From: Nitrospinota bacterium
Lineage (GTDB): Bacteria > Nitrospinota > Nitrospinia > JACRGO01
Assembly: GCA_016212295.1 (NCBI GenBank)
Contig: JACRGO010000070.1
Span: forward strand, 1-12,979
Direction: 5' to 3'
DNA length: 12,979 nt
Shown here piece after piece: positions 5,247-12,681 of this stretch; within the stretch, counting starts at the first letter, position 1, and each line of letters begins with the position of its first letter. The notes beneath the pieces were generated by a model, which did no database searches, had not been told where the DNA came from, and worked only from the letters and a program-made list of their open reading frames with translations. The position numbers were made by a program, and so were the translations under genes.

Positions 5247-7289
5247 ATGAAAAAACTCCCTTCAATCCTATTCTGGACAGCGTTCTCATTGCTTGGGGCG
5301 GGATCGGTTGCCGTTATTGCCTTGAACCAGTATGAAAAAATCAACGCGCTTTGGTTCATTACCGCAACGGTGTCTTTCTTTGCCGTAAGCTACCGCTTCC
5401 ACTCCAAGTGGCTGGCCGCTAAAGTCCTTGCCCTTGACGACGCCCGCGCCACCCCTGCCTATATTTACAACGACGGAAAGGACTTTGTCCCGACAAACAG
5501 GTGGATAGTGTTTGGACACCACTTCGCCGCCATTGCCGGACCCGGCCCGCTGGTAGGCCCCGTGCTGGCGGCGCAATTCGGGTATCTGCCCGGCGCGCTT
5601 TGGATTTTGGTCGGGGCCGTGCTGGGCGGCGCCGTGCATGACTCAGTGGTGTTGTTTTGCTCCATGCGGCGCGGGGGCAAGTCCCTTGGCCGTATGGTAA
5701 AGGATGAAGTCGGCCCCGCTGCCGGATACATCGCCATTGTCAGCATTCTCTGCATCATGGTGATCCTGATCGCGGTTTTGAGTCTTGTTGTTGTCAAGGC
5801 GCTTGCGGAAAGTCCGTGGGGGCTTTTTACTATAGCCATGACAATCCCCATAGCGCTCTTCATGGGATGCTGGCTCCGTTTTTTCAGGCCGCATAAGGTT
5901 GTAGAGGTTTCCGCGATGGGCGTCGGCCTTTTGCTGCTGGCCGTGTGGGGAGGACAATATGTCGCCGGTTCTCAATTCTGGGGCGGGGTCTTCACCAGGA
6001 GCGCGCCATTTCTTGCCTGGGCAGTGATATTTTACGGCCTTGCCGCTTCGGTGCTGCCTGTCTGGCTGCTGCTTGCGCCGCGTGATTACCTGAGCTCGTT
6101 CATGAAGATCGGCACCGTGGCTGCGCTCATGCTGGCCATAGTTTGGGTCGCGCCTGCCGTGAGCATGCCGAAATTGACCCCGTTCATATACGGGAACGGT
6201 TTCGTCGTTGCTGGAAAACTCTTTCCTTTCGTCTTCATCATCATAGCTTGCGGGGCCATATCCGGGTTCCACGGGCTCATAAGCAGCGGGACAACGCCAA
6301 AGCTTATAATGCGCGAATCCGCGGTGCGTAACGTGGCTTACGCGGCTATGATAACAGAGATGGCCGTGGGAATCATGGCGCTCTTGGCAGCGTGCGCCCT
6401 GGAGCCGGGCCAGTACTTTTGCATCAACATGAAAGGGACGCCTGACGCGGTCGTGGAGAAGGTTTCCGCCGCAGGTTTCCAGGTGACAGAGGCCGATATG
6501 CGGCAGTTGGCGGCTGACATAGGCGAGAAGACGATGTTCGGACGCACTGGAGGGGCGCCGACGTTCGCTGTCGGGATGGCAAGAATGTTCTCGCACGCGA
6601 TAGGAAGCCAGGCGATGATGGCCCTCTGGTACCATTTCGCCATAATGTTCGAGGCGCTTTTCATTCTTACCACCATAGACGCAGGCACAAGGGTAGGCAG
6701 GTTCCTCCTTCAGGACCTGCTTGGCCATGTGTGGAAGCCGCTGGGCGACACTTCTTTATATGTATCCAATGTTTTTTCCAGCGTCGTTTTCGTGTCCGCG
6801 TGGGGATGGTTCCTCTACCAGGGGGTGATAGATCCGTTAGGCGGCATAAACACCTTGTGGCCGATTTTCGGGATAGCGAACCAGCTCCTGGCGGTCATGG
6901 TCCTTTCCCTCGGCACTACGGTGCTGATCAAGATGGGCCGCGCGCGCTACGCATGGGTGACACTGGCCCCGATGATATTCCTGTTGATAGTTACTATGTC
7001 AGCAGGGGTCGAGAAAATCTTTTATGAGGACGCGGCGGGTTTTATTCCAGCCATAAAGGGACTTCAGGCGAAGCTGGCAACGGCCGCGCCAGCGGCGAGG
7101 AAAGACCTGGAGACGCTTATCTTCAATAACCAGGTAGACGTGGCTGTTACCGCGTTCTTCATGGTCCTGGTCCTGTTGATCGTGGCTGCGAACGCGCGCC
7201 TGTGGTGGGGGCTGCTGAGCGGGAAGGAACAACCAGTTCTAAGCGAGCATCAGAGGGTTGAAATGCCTTCAATTGCCGCGTCTTATTAA
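5247..7289 (+). CDS. cstA: Carbon starvation protein CstA family transporter
   Basis: 680 residues from ATG 5247 (MKKLPSILFWTAFSLLG). An upstream TTG (5190) adds 19 residues that are translated repeat and is rejected. CstA/BtsT proteins are inner-membrane proton-coupled importers of pyruvate and/or peptides, used during carbon limitation. Seen here: YIYNDGKDFVPTNRWIVFGH leading into HHFAAIAGPGPLVGPVLAA (residues 91-109), the family signature; AVHDSVVLFCSMRRGGKSLG; GAISGFHGLISSGTTPKL; FEALFILTTIDAGTRVGRF; and about 15-17 hydrophobic segments. The length is close to E. coli CstA (701) and BtsT. A soluble insert (about 388-450) lies between late transmembrane helices. The frame is intact. It is monocistronic in this window, and its 3' end meets the convergent fused-synthase gene with a 12-bp gap and no visible terminator, so antisense overlap of transcripts is likely. 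Substrate is not predictable from sequence. Confidence 0.93.
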   Translation: MKKLPSILFWTAFSLLGAGSVAVIALNQYEKINALWFITATVSFFAVSYRFHSKWLAAKVLALDDARATPAYIYNDGKDFVPTNRWIVFGHHFAAIAGPGPLVGPVLAAQFGYLPGALWILVGAVLGGAVHDSVVLFCSMRRGGKSLGRMVKDEVGPAAGYIAIVSILCIMVILIAVLSLVVVKALAESPWGLFTIAMTIPIALFMGCWLRFFRPHKVVEVSAMGVGLLLLAVWGGQYVAGSQFWGGVFTRSAPFLAWAVIFYGLAASVLPVWLLLAPRDYLSSFMKIGTVAALMLAIVWVAPAVSMPKLTPFIYGNGFVVAGKLFPFVFIIIACGAISGFHGLISSGTTPKLIMRESAVRNVAYAAMITEMAVGIMALLAACALEPGQYFCINMKGTPDAVVEKVSAAGFQVTEADMRQLAADIGEKTMFGRTGGAPTFAVGMARMFSHAIGSQAMMALWYHFAIMFEALFILTTIDAGTRVGRFLLQDLLGHVWKPLGDTSLYVSNVFSSVVFVSAWGWFLYQGVIDPLGGINTLWPIFGIANQLLAVMVLSLGTTVLIKMGRARYAWVTLAPMIFLLIVTMSAGVEKIFYEDAAGFIPAIKGLQAKLATAAPAARKDLETLIFNNQVDVAVTAFFMVLVLLIVAANARLWWGLLSGKEQPVLSEHQRVEMPSIAASY

Positions 7290-7301
7290 TGGCCAGGTGT
7301 T

Positions 7302-10049
7302 TCACTTCAAGGCTTCCACAGCCAGGCCGTATTCCTTTTCAGCCTTTCCGGTTTCTCCCATGTCGCTGTAAACCTTGGACAGATAATAGTGGGCTTCCGG
7401 CAATTGAGGGGCAAAGGCGGCCGCCTTTTCCAGAAAACGCAGGGCCTCCCGCTGCCTTCCCTGCTGGAGATAGAGAAGTCCAAGCTCGAAATTTGAAAAG
7501 CCAAGATAAGGGTCGGACGGATTCACGGCCTCGGACCGTTGGTATTGTTTTATTTCCTCCTGGAAATCCCCCTCAGCGTGTGCTATTCTCCCTTTCAGCA
7601 GCAGGGAGCGGCCCTCAAAATATTTGGCTGTTTTCTCTAATGCCTTTGAGCGGTCCTCAGCCGGAAGCGACTCAGGAAACCCTTTAAAGGAGGACCGGAT
7701 ATGGCTAAATTCCCTGAAGTTCTTGACCGCGTCCGATTGCCTGCTCCATATATGCTTCGGCGCTGAATACTCTATGGCCGGATGTTCGTCCGTGTTGATC
7801 ACAGCGTCCTTCAGGAATTCTTTTAATCCATCCTGGTCCGTGATGAAAAAACTCAGGAGGCTGAAAGGGTCGGCCCACTCTATAAGGTCCTTTCTCACCT
7901 GATTGTTTTTCATCTTTTCCCGCAATGCATCCGGAGCAAGCTGCAAATCCTCCCTGCCGCCGAGGAGCATCAAGGTGGGCTTGGAGCTGTTGGTGTCCCC
8001 ATACCATAACGTGATTTTGGGAAACACGGAGGCAAAGGTTGCGACGATGGTTTTCAGGTCATCGGGATGCAATTGATAGAGCGGCAGCCATTGCGCCATG
8101 AGTCCGCCCGGCTTCAGCTTCGCAAGGCAGTTTTCATAATGCTCCCTTGAGTACAAATTGCCTGAGCCGCTGGTGTCCGGCTGGAAAAGGTCGGAGATGA
8201 TCACGTCGTATTTACGCTGGACCGTTCTCACGAAATTCCTTCCGTCCCAAATGGCCAGATGAAACTTGGGATTTGATATGATTCCGTGGTTGGATTCCTT
8301 GAAGAACGCCGCTGTTTCCACCAGTTCAGGCACTATTTCCACGCAGTCTATCCATTCCACTTCTTCGTGTTGTCCAACCGCGCCTGCCGTGATCCCGGCG
8401 CCCAGGCTTATGGCCAAGACCTCCTTGGGGTCTGGATGGAAAAGGAGCGGGAGGTGTCCGAAGCGCACCGCCACGTCTCCTGTTGTGGCCATGTGATAGT
8501 TGTTTACTGTAAGCGTGAGCGCCTTGCCGCCTTTTTCCTGAACAACCTTTACCGTGCCCGCAGATCCTTCTTTTTTATAAACAGCCTCACCGCCCATGTC
8601 AGGGCCGGAGCCTATGTCTTTCTCAGCTAAAATGCCGGAGAACAGAAATACCAGGGACGCGAGTCCCATTGCATAGCCTGGCAGTCCAAATCCCTCCCTT
8701 GGGCCGCTCTTTAGGATGGCCAAGGCCCCGGCGGCCATATTGACGAAGGCTATGATGATTATTCCCCATTGCAATCCCAGGACAGGGATCAGAAAGAACC
8801 CGGCGGCAATGGAACCGAATATTCCTCCAAATACATTGGCGCTGTACATGCGCCCTACGCCGCCACCGGCTTCATCGACAGATGATATATACGCCTTGCA
8901 GATCAAGGGGAAGGCCATTCCCATGAGAAATGTAGGGACGATAAGAACCAGGAAGTTCAGCGCGAACAGCCGCAAAATATGGCTACCCCAGGCCGTTGCC
9001 CCGGTCCATTGGCCCCCTTCCCCAACCTCGCCCGGCATCCATGCGAAGAGGAGGATGGAAAAAAGCGCGTAGCATCCAATGGCAAGCTGGAGCCAGCCAA
9101 AATAGCGGAGCGGGGATTCTCGTTTTTCCAAAAGTTTTTGATAGCAAAGGGAACCGATGGCGATCCCCAGCAGGAAAACGGTGAGGATATTGCTGAAGAG
9201 GTAAACTGTGGATTTGAAAATCAGGGAAAAGGCCCTTGTCCAAAGGACCTCATAAGCTAGTCCGCAAAAACCGGCAAGGCCGGAAAAAAGGAGGATGAGT
9301 TCTCTGCTAAGGGGCTGTTTTGTGGCTTCCAGCGAAATAACGGGCTCTTTTTCCTTGGCCTTTTGTTTCTTTTTTTTGCCTTGCTTGGCGCTGTCATGGA
9401 CCGCTGGAGCGCCTGCTTCCTCTGAAAGATATATGCCTGCAAAGTCCTTTTGGCCGGCAAAGGCAATTGCCGCCACTGACAGATTAACAGCTATGGCAAG
9501 ATACTGTGTATGCGTGGTCCCGAGATAAGGAATCAGGAAATAGCCGGTTACGAAACAGCCAAGGCAGGCCCCAAAGGTGTTGATCCCGTAAAGGCGGGAA
9601 ATTTCAGTTCCAGCGAGGTCGAGTCCATGTATCAGGCAGCGGCTTAATACTGGAAGGGTGCCGCCCATCAAGAGAGAGGGGACCAACAGGATTACAAAGG
9701 AGGACAGGAAACGCAGCAGGGTGGAACCTTCCGGCGTAAGGGAAAATTCATGATGGAGATAGACGTAGAGGGAATCGAGAAAGGGGAAGAACAGGACTAT
9801 GGCCAGGGCCGAAAGGGCCACGCCGCCTTCCATGAACGCGAAAAGCCTCAGGCCCTCATCCCTTTTCGTGGAAACCTTTCCAAAGAGAAAACCTCCAGCC
9901 GATAGCCCCAGCATGAAGGCGGCCAGTACCGTGCTTACGGCGTATATGGTGTTTCCAAAGGACAGGGAAAAGAGCTTGACCCAGACGATCTCGTAAACTA
10001 GTCCGCTGAATCCGGATGCGAGGAAGAGGAGAAGAATTCTGATTTTCAT
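7302..10049 (-). CDS. Fused membrane (MFS-like) spermidine synthase-family protein with C-terminal TPRs
   Basis: 915 residues from ATG 10049 (MKIRILLLFLASGFSGLVYE). The open frame continues upstream to 10364, but that extension runs through repeats and is not protein-like. Domains in order: a first membrane block (about 1-205) opening with G-x-x-GLVYEIVWVKLF; a Lys-rich linker (about 215-245); a second membrane block (about 253-470) repeating the signature as GLAYEVLWTRAF; a spermidine-synthase-like Rossmann domain with AISLGAGITAG and a VEIVPE loop (about 540-565) and ISDLFQPD near 616 (counterpart of the SpeE catalytic Asp region); then about three TPR units (810-915, ending LPEAHYYLSKVYSDMGETGK). 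This matches the 'fused MFS/spermidine synthase' family, whose substrate is not established. True polyamine synthesis is doubtful because the substrate-binding loops look divergent. There is no Shine-Dalgarno sequence before ATG. Confidence 0.88.
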   Translation of the reverse strand: MKIRILLLFLASGFSGLVYEIVWVKLFSLSFGNTIYAVSTVLAAFMLGLSAGGFLFGKVSTKRDEGLRLFAFMEGGVALSALAIVLFFPFLDSLYVYLHHEFSLTPEGSTLLRFLSSFVILLVPSLLMGGTLPVLSRCLIHGLDLAGTEISRLYGINTFGACLGCFVTGYFLIPYLGTTHTQYLAIAVNLSVAAIAFAGQKDFAGIYLSEEAGAPAVHDSAKQGKKKKQKAKEKEPVISLEATKQPLSRELILLFSGLAGFCGLAYEVLWTRAFSLIFKSTVYLFSNILTVFLLGIAIGSLCYQKLLEKRESPLRYFGWLQLAIGCYALFSILLFAWMPGEVGEGGQWTGATAWGSHILRLFALNFLVLIVPTFLMGMAFPLICKAYISSVDEAGGGVGRMYSANVFGGIFGSIAAGFFLIPVLGLQWGIIIIAFVNMAAGALAILKSGPREGFGLPGYAMGLASLVFLFSGILAEKDIGSGPDMGGEAVYKKEGSAGTVKVVQEKGGKALTLTVNNYHMATTGDVAVRFGHLPLLFHPDPKEVLAISLGAGITAGAVGQHEEVEWIDCVEIVPELVETAAFFKESNHGIISNPKFHLAIWDGRNFVRTVQRKYDVIISDLFQPDTSGSGNLYSREHYENCLAKLKPGGLMAQWLPLYQLHPDDLKTIVATFASVFPKITLWYGDTNSSKPTLMLLGGREDLQLAPDALREKMKNNQVRKDLIEWADPFSLLSFFITDQDGLKEFLKDAVINTDEHPAIEYSAPKHIWSRQSDAVKNFREFSHIRSSFKGFPESLPAEDRSKALEKTAKYFEGRSLLLKGRIAHAEGDFQEEIKQYQRSEAVNPSDPYLGFSNFELGLLYLQQGRQREALRFLEKAAAFAPQLPEAHYYLSKVYSDMGETGKAEKEYGLAVEALK

Positions 10050-10270
10050 AAAAAACGTGACATTGTAGTTGTTATAAAAAAAATCAGCCGTGGATGAACG
10101 CGAATTTTTACTTATGGATTTTAAAAAGTCCGATAGTATCAGCGTAAATCCGTGGCTGATTCTAAAAATCTCTTCGCTTGAGTCTCCGCTTCGCCGAGGA
10201 ACGCTCCGCTTCAGTTGCGGACGCCCAGTGAGTAAGAGGCGAGCCGTCAGTTGCAAGCGGTAAGACACCA
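10050..10270. repeat. Upstream region of the fused-synthase gene with ATCAGC/GGCTGAT palindromes
   Basis: Non-coding. AATCAGCC (10082-10089) pairs perfectly with GGCTGATT (10154-10161). A competing closer partner, ATCAGC (10138-10143), can pair with GCTGAT (10155-10160). The stretch 10165-10220 has repeated CTCCGCTTC-like words. TTGCAAGC (10253-10260) can pair with GCTTGCAA (10305-10312). I find no clear -35/-10 pair for the minus-strand gene; TATAAC or TACAAT on the minus strand near 10065-10076 are weak candidates. Confidence 0.5.
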
Positions 10271-10602
10271 AGAAGCTGTCTTGAAAAAACATTACGGTCC
10301 GCCGGCTTGCAAACACAGCCACGAAAATCCTTAACACACCCCGGCCTTCGGCCACCCCTCTCAAGAGGGGAATTTATAGATGCGGCGTCCTCTCAACAGT
10401 GGATTAAGGCACAAGGCATCCTGGCAAGTCGCGGGAAATCATAAAGGCATCGGGTAAACCGCTGAAAATTATACCGCCGGCGATTAAATTTTTCTTCTGA
10501 AAAATTCCCCTCTTGAGAGGGGTGGCCGAAGGCCGGGGTGTGTCAGCGGGCTTCATATTCCAACCGCATACTTGGATAAACATTTTTTTCAAGACAGCTT
10601 CT
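10271..10602. repeat. Nested 332-bp inverted-repeat element with perfect 42-bp inner arms
   Basis: Inner arms 10334-10375 and 10502-10543 are exact reverse complements over 42 bp. Outer arms 10271-10292 and 10581-10602 (AGAAGCTGTCTTGAAAAAA type) match at all but about two positions. Each inner arm is itself two REP-like hairpins: GGCC-TTC-GGCC and CCCCTC-TCAA-GAGGGG. The 126-bp centre has no recognisable gene. Minus- and plus-strand frames across it are translations of the repeat and are not annotated. Confidence 0.85.
10497..10520 (-). terminator. Possible rho-independent terminator for the small gene at 10606
   Basis: On the minus strand, inside the right inner repeat arm, CCCCTC-TCAA-GAGGGG forms a GC-rich 6-bp stem with a tetraloop and is followed by AATTTTTC. 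It lies about 85 bases downstream of the stop at 10606, in the correct orientation. It may simply be part of the repeat and only act incidentally as a terminator. Confidence 0.35.
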
Positions 10603-10605
10603 AAT

Positions 10606-10896
10606 TTATAAATATTTAATACTAATGCCATTATTTGACACAAATATATTTTGAACATTATGCTTTTTAAACTGGTTGCATATATCGTTTGAATCAAGAT
10701 AACTATATATTACTTGTGGCGCTCGGTCATCAACAAAAGAACGTTCTACTATTAGAATTTGCAACACATTTCCATGATCCAATCTAAATTCATATGAAAA
10801 TGTATACATATCAATCCTATAATTAATATCTGCATCAGGAAATGTTCTTTTTAAATAATCTATAACTACCTTGCTTTTCGTTTCATCAGGAAACAT
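10606..10896 (-). CDS. Small hypothetical protein
   Basis: 96 residues from ATG 10896, with an excellent Shine-Dalgarno GGGAGG a few bases upstream (minus strand TAAAGGGAGGTAAAATATG). The protein is soluble and mixed alpha/beta: an N-terminal acidic/basic helix (PDETKSKVVIDYLKRTFPDA), then strands such as NYRIDMYTFSYEFRLDHG, VLQILIVERSFVDD, and a C-terminal helix plus strand (ICNQFKKHNVQNIFVSNNGI). There is no signal peptide, membrane segment or cysteine pair. It is AT-rich compared with its neighbours. Its stop codon lies four bases from the outer arm of the 332-bp inverted repeat. I do not recognise a family. The ribosome binding site and natural composition make it a likely real gene. Confidence 0.65.
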   Translation of the reverse strand: MFPDETKSKVVIDYLKRTFPDADINYRIDMYTFSYEFRLDHGNVLQILIVERSFVDDRAPQVIYSYLDSNDICNQFKKHNVQNIFVSNNGISIKYL

Positions 10897-10899
10897 ATT

Positions 10900-10906
10900 T
10901 TACCTC
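10900..10906 (-). promoter_or_regulatory. Ribosome binding site deciding the start of the 10606-10896 gene
   Basis: On the minus strand GGGAGGT stands about 5-6 bases before ATG 10896. It is the clearest reason to accept this short gene. Confidence 0.55.
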
Positions 10907-11434
10907 CCTTTATATGTGTCTAACGCACTGCTAACCGGGCCGTGCAGACTCGGCCTAACCTTTAACGATGAAAGGACATGACCGCTTGACCTTATAAAAA
11001 TTGCCGCTGGCAAGGGTCCGATTGAGCAGATTGGTATGTGAATTTTTTGTTTCTAAAATTTTGTGTATTGATCAAATTTTAAAGTAGACGTGTATATCAT
11101 CAACAGAAACTCCAGTTCACCGGCAACCGTGTATGCGCTCGACCATGTAGGTCACAAAGATGACCCCGTACCAGACGGCTTCAATTCTTGCTGCCTCGTT
11201 ACCGCCAAGGCTCCAAGTGCAAAGATCGGCTATCAGTATTATGGCTATCATACACCACCACGGTGGTCTATGCGGAAGGACATCCGTATCGAGTATAATA
11301 TTGATGAGGCGTTTAGTTGTCATGATGCCATAGTTACAAGATTTAGTTGAAAGGTTGCTGAGGGTTTGGACCTACTTACTCGTCACTTGTCACTTGTTAC
11401 TTCAGTTTGGCTGCGGCCACGCCGCACTACGTAT
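10907..11434. other. Long intergenic stretch with no confidently assigned gene
   Basis: Contents seen: a GGCCG-N8-CGGCC hairpin (10938-10955) bracketed by directly repeated TAACC, and an AT-rich segment (11040-11085). Two frames are open over the same DNA. One is on the plus strand from GTG 11090 to 11350. The other is on the minus strand, 11323 to 11117, 68 residues with two hydrophobic stretches (WWCMIAIILIADL and VWYGVIFVTYMVE). Neither has a Shine-Dalgarno sequence or a recognised family. The minus frame is the more protein-like and could be a gene fragment. At 11382-11402 there is a heptamer array, and at 11406-11426 a REP-like palindrome. Confidence 0.45.
11382..11426. repeat. GTCACTT heptamer array plus REP-like palindrome
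   Basis: GTCACTT, GTCACTT, GTTACTT follow each other in register (11382-11402). Directly after comes TTTGGCTGCGGC-CAC-GCCGCA (11406-11426), whose GCGGC/GCCGC core and leading TTGG match the unit at 5188-5208 and, inverted, 5006-5025. It lies just past the stop codon of the membrane protein gene and could be transcribed as its 3' hairpin. Confidence 0.65.
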
Positions 11435-12298
11435 CTATCCCGCCTTCCTGAGGTGTCTGCTGAAACCAATCAAAAACAATAATGACCCCATCATCTCAGC
11501 GCCCTCCTCCATGCCGATCAAAAGCACGCCATGGCCCATCGGGTCGACAATATTTTTCGCTATGCCTTCGAAAAAGATGACGGAAACCCAGAGTGAAAGG
11601 GCCGTGAAAAGTATCAAAATGACCGAAAATTCATTTCTGAAGCGCCATAGAAAGAATCTGATGAAAAAAACCACCACAACCACGATGAAAGGAACATAAA
11701 CCCACAGCCATTCATGGATAAAATGAAATGCCTTCGCGTCCGGCCTTATTTTCTGGAACCACATCATGAATTGCTCGTGTATGGCCAGGCACTCGTCAAG
11801 GGTCAGGTACAAATACACGAAGGCCACTAAAAGCCATAGCCACCTGTTTTCATTTTTAGACGGGTCTTTCCCTTCTTCCCTGTAAATGATGAGTATTATT
11901 AGTCCGAGCAAATACAGAAGCGTGGAGGAGAAATACGTGCCGTTTCCCTGTTCCACGTTGAGGTTCCAGTAAGGTTCATCGAAATGGCGAAAGTGCATGA
12001 CCTCCAGGAAGACCACAATGGAAAGTAATGCGCCGAAGAAAAGCAATCGTTGCGGAGATTTAGTGGCGAGTTTTTTCAGGCGGTTGAGCCATTTATCCCC
12101 CCATTGGCGGTCAACCACGCCAAGGAGAAAGGTGGCTATTAAAAGGAACCCGAAAGGGTTGTTCAATCGCTTTCCCGGAAGCGGAAAGGGGAATTGATAA
12201 TTGAGCCTGGTATGAAGAAAAATGAGGGATATGACAACCAGGTCTACGAAAATAAACAGCTTTAGAAACAGGCCAAATTTTTTTGTTGAATTATTCAA
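11435..12298 (-). CDS. Polytopic membrane protein with LDE...IHE and EEGAEM motifs, unknown function
   Basis: 287 residues with about eight hydrophobic helices (roughly 10-30, 46-63, 84-101, 122-138, 153-170, 197-215, 224-243, 258-280). Conserved-looking polar residues sit in or next to membrane segments: E99 and H102 (FLEVMHFRHFDEP), N112/E116 before TYFSS, LDE (167-169) with IHE (173-175), HEW (195-197), E244, and EEGAEM (264-269). Such Glu/Asp/His sets in helices suggest a metal-dependent intramembrane enzyme or a proton-coupled carrier; I know of similar uncharacterised proteins but no function. The start is TTG 12298. No ATG precedes residue 101, and AAGG lies about 8 bases upstream on the minus strand. 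The gene stands alone, and its ribosome binding site overlaps the end of a 48-bp inverted repeat. Confidence 0.75.
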   Translation of the reverse strand: MNNSTKKFGLFLKLFIFVDLVVISLIFLHTRLNYQFPFPLPGKRLNNPFGFLLIATFLLGVVDRQWGDKWLNRLKKLATKSPQRLLFFGALLSIVVFLEVMHFRHFDEPYWNLNVEQGNGTYFSSTLLYLLGLIILIIYREEGKDPSKNENRWLWLLVAFVYLYLTLDECLAIHEQFMMWFQKIRPDAKAFHFIHEWLWVYVPFIVVVVVFFIRFFLWRFRNEFSVILILFTALSLWVSVIFFEGIAKNIVDPMGHGVLLIGMEEGAEMMGSLLFLIGFSRHLRKAG

Positions 12299-12305
12299 TT
12301 GGTTT

Positions 12306-12548
12306 ACCTTAATTTTTCATTCAGAAAGTTTTTTTCTGCCTTCCTGGTTTCCTGATATACTAAAATATTTATAAGGAACCCAGGAAAGCAGGAGAAAAAA
12401 GTATAATTGGCGGAACGTGTATTGACTCAAAACAGGGTTTACTATACATTAAAAACCACTGGAAATTCCATATTTAAGACCGCATATATGTCAGTATCTT
12501 AGGAAGCCAGGAAGGCAGGAAAAAACTTTCTAAATGAAAAATTTAGGT
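12306..12548. repeat. 243-bp inverted-repeat element (48-bp arms) with a third internal half-copy
   Basis: Arms 12306-12353 and 12501-12548 are reverse complements at 44 of 48 positions (both read ACCT...TTTTTCATT...GCCTTCCTGG...TTCCT from the outside in). A third copy of the inner half lies at 12374-12400 in the orientation of the right arm, so the left arm can also fold onto it across a 20-base AT-rich loop. The arms contain an 8-nt period (AGGAA at steps of eight). No open frame of note lies inside, and no target-site duplication is visible at the borders. It is either a miniature element or a composite of dispersed repeats. Confidence 0.75.
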
Positions 12549-12570
12549 TATACTATAAAAACAACTTCCA

Positions 12571-12610
12571 CAACTTTAGTCACTTTAAACTTTAGCTCAC
12601 TTTAGTCACT
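12571..12610. repeat. Inverted copy of the 2701-2740 tandem repeat
   Basis: Built from CTTTAGTCA, CTTTAAA, CTTTAGCTCA, CTTTAGTCA and CT in tandem. Its reverse complement matches the repeat at 2701-2740 word for word apart from short insertions or losses. It is non-coding, between the inverted-repeat element and the IS end. Confidence 0.65.
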
Positions 12611-12681
12611 CGCACTGCTATCCCGTTGATTTTTGAAGAAAAATTTTGAAATTCCGATACAGACAAATATAACATGAATAT

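Noticed and set aside
5643-6728. Minus-strand 361-codon frame inside cstA
   Set aside because: Its composition is typical of antisense codon shadow (many His/Arg/Gln runs) and the plus strand is an obvious transporter.
10050-10364. Upstream extension of the fused-synthase frame to 10364 (105 extra residues)
   Set aside because: The extra residues are a translation of dispersed repeats and are not protein-like. MKIRILLLFLASG at 10049 is a natural start into the first membrane helix.
10404-10697. Minus-strand 97-codon frame across the palindrome
   Set aside because: It overlaps the better-initiated gene at 10606-10896 and its middle is a translation of the 42-bp repeat arm.
10906-10960. Integron attC-like site (minus strand GCGTTAGAC just before the small gene)
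   Set aside because: The GTTAGAC word resembles an R' box and the gene follows it as in a cassette, but no matching partner box or attC-like fold is present upstream and none follows the gene's stop.
12435-12466. Promoter-like TTGACT...TATACA inside the inverted-repeat element
   Set aside because: The spacer is only 15 bp and no gene follows until the IS transposase.
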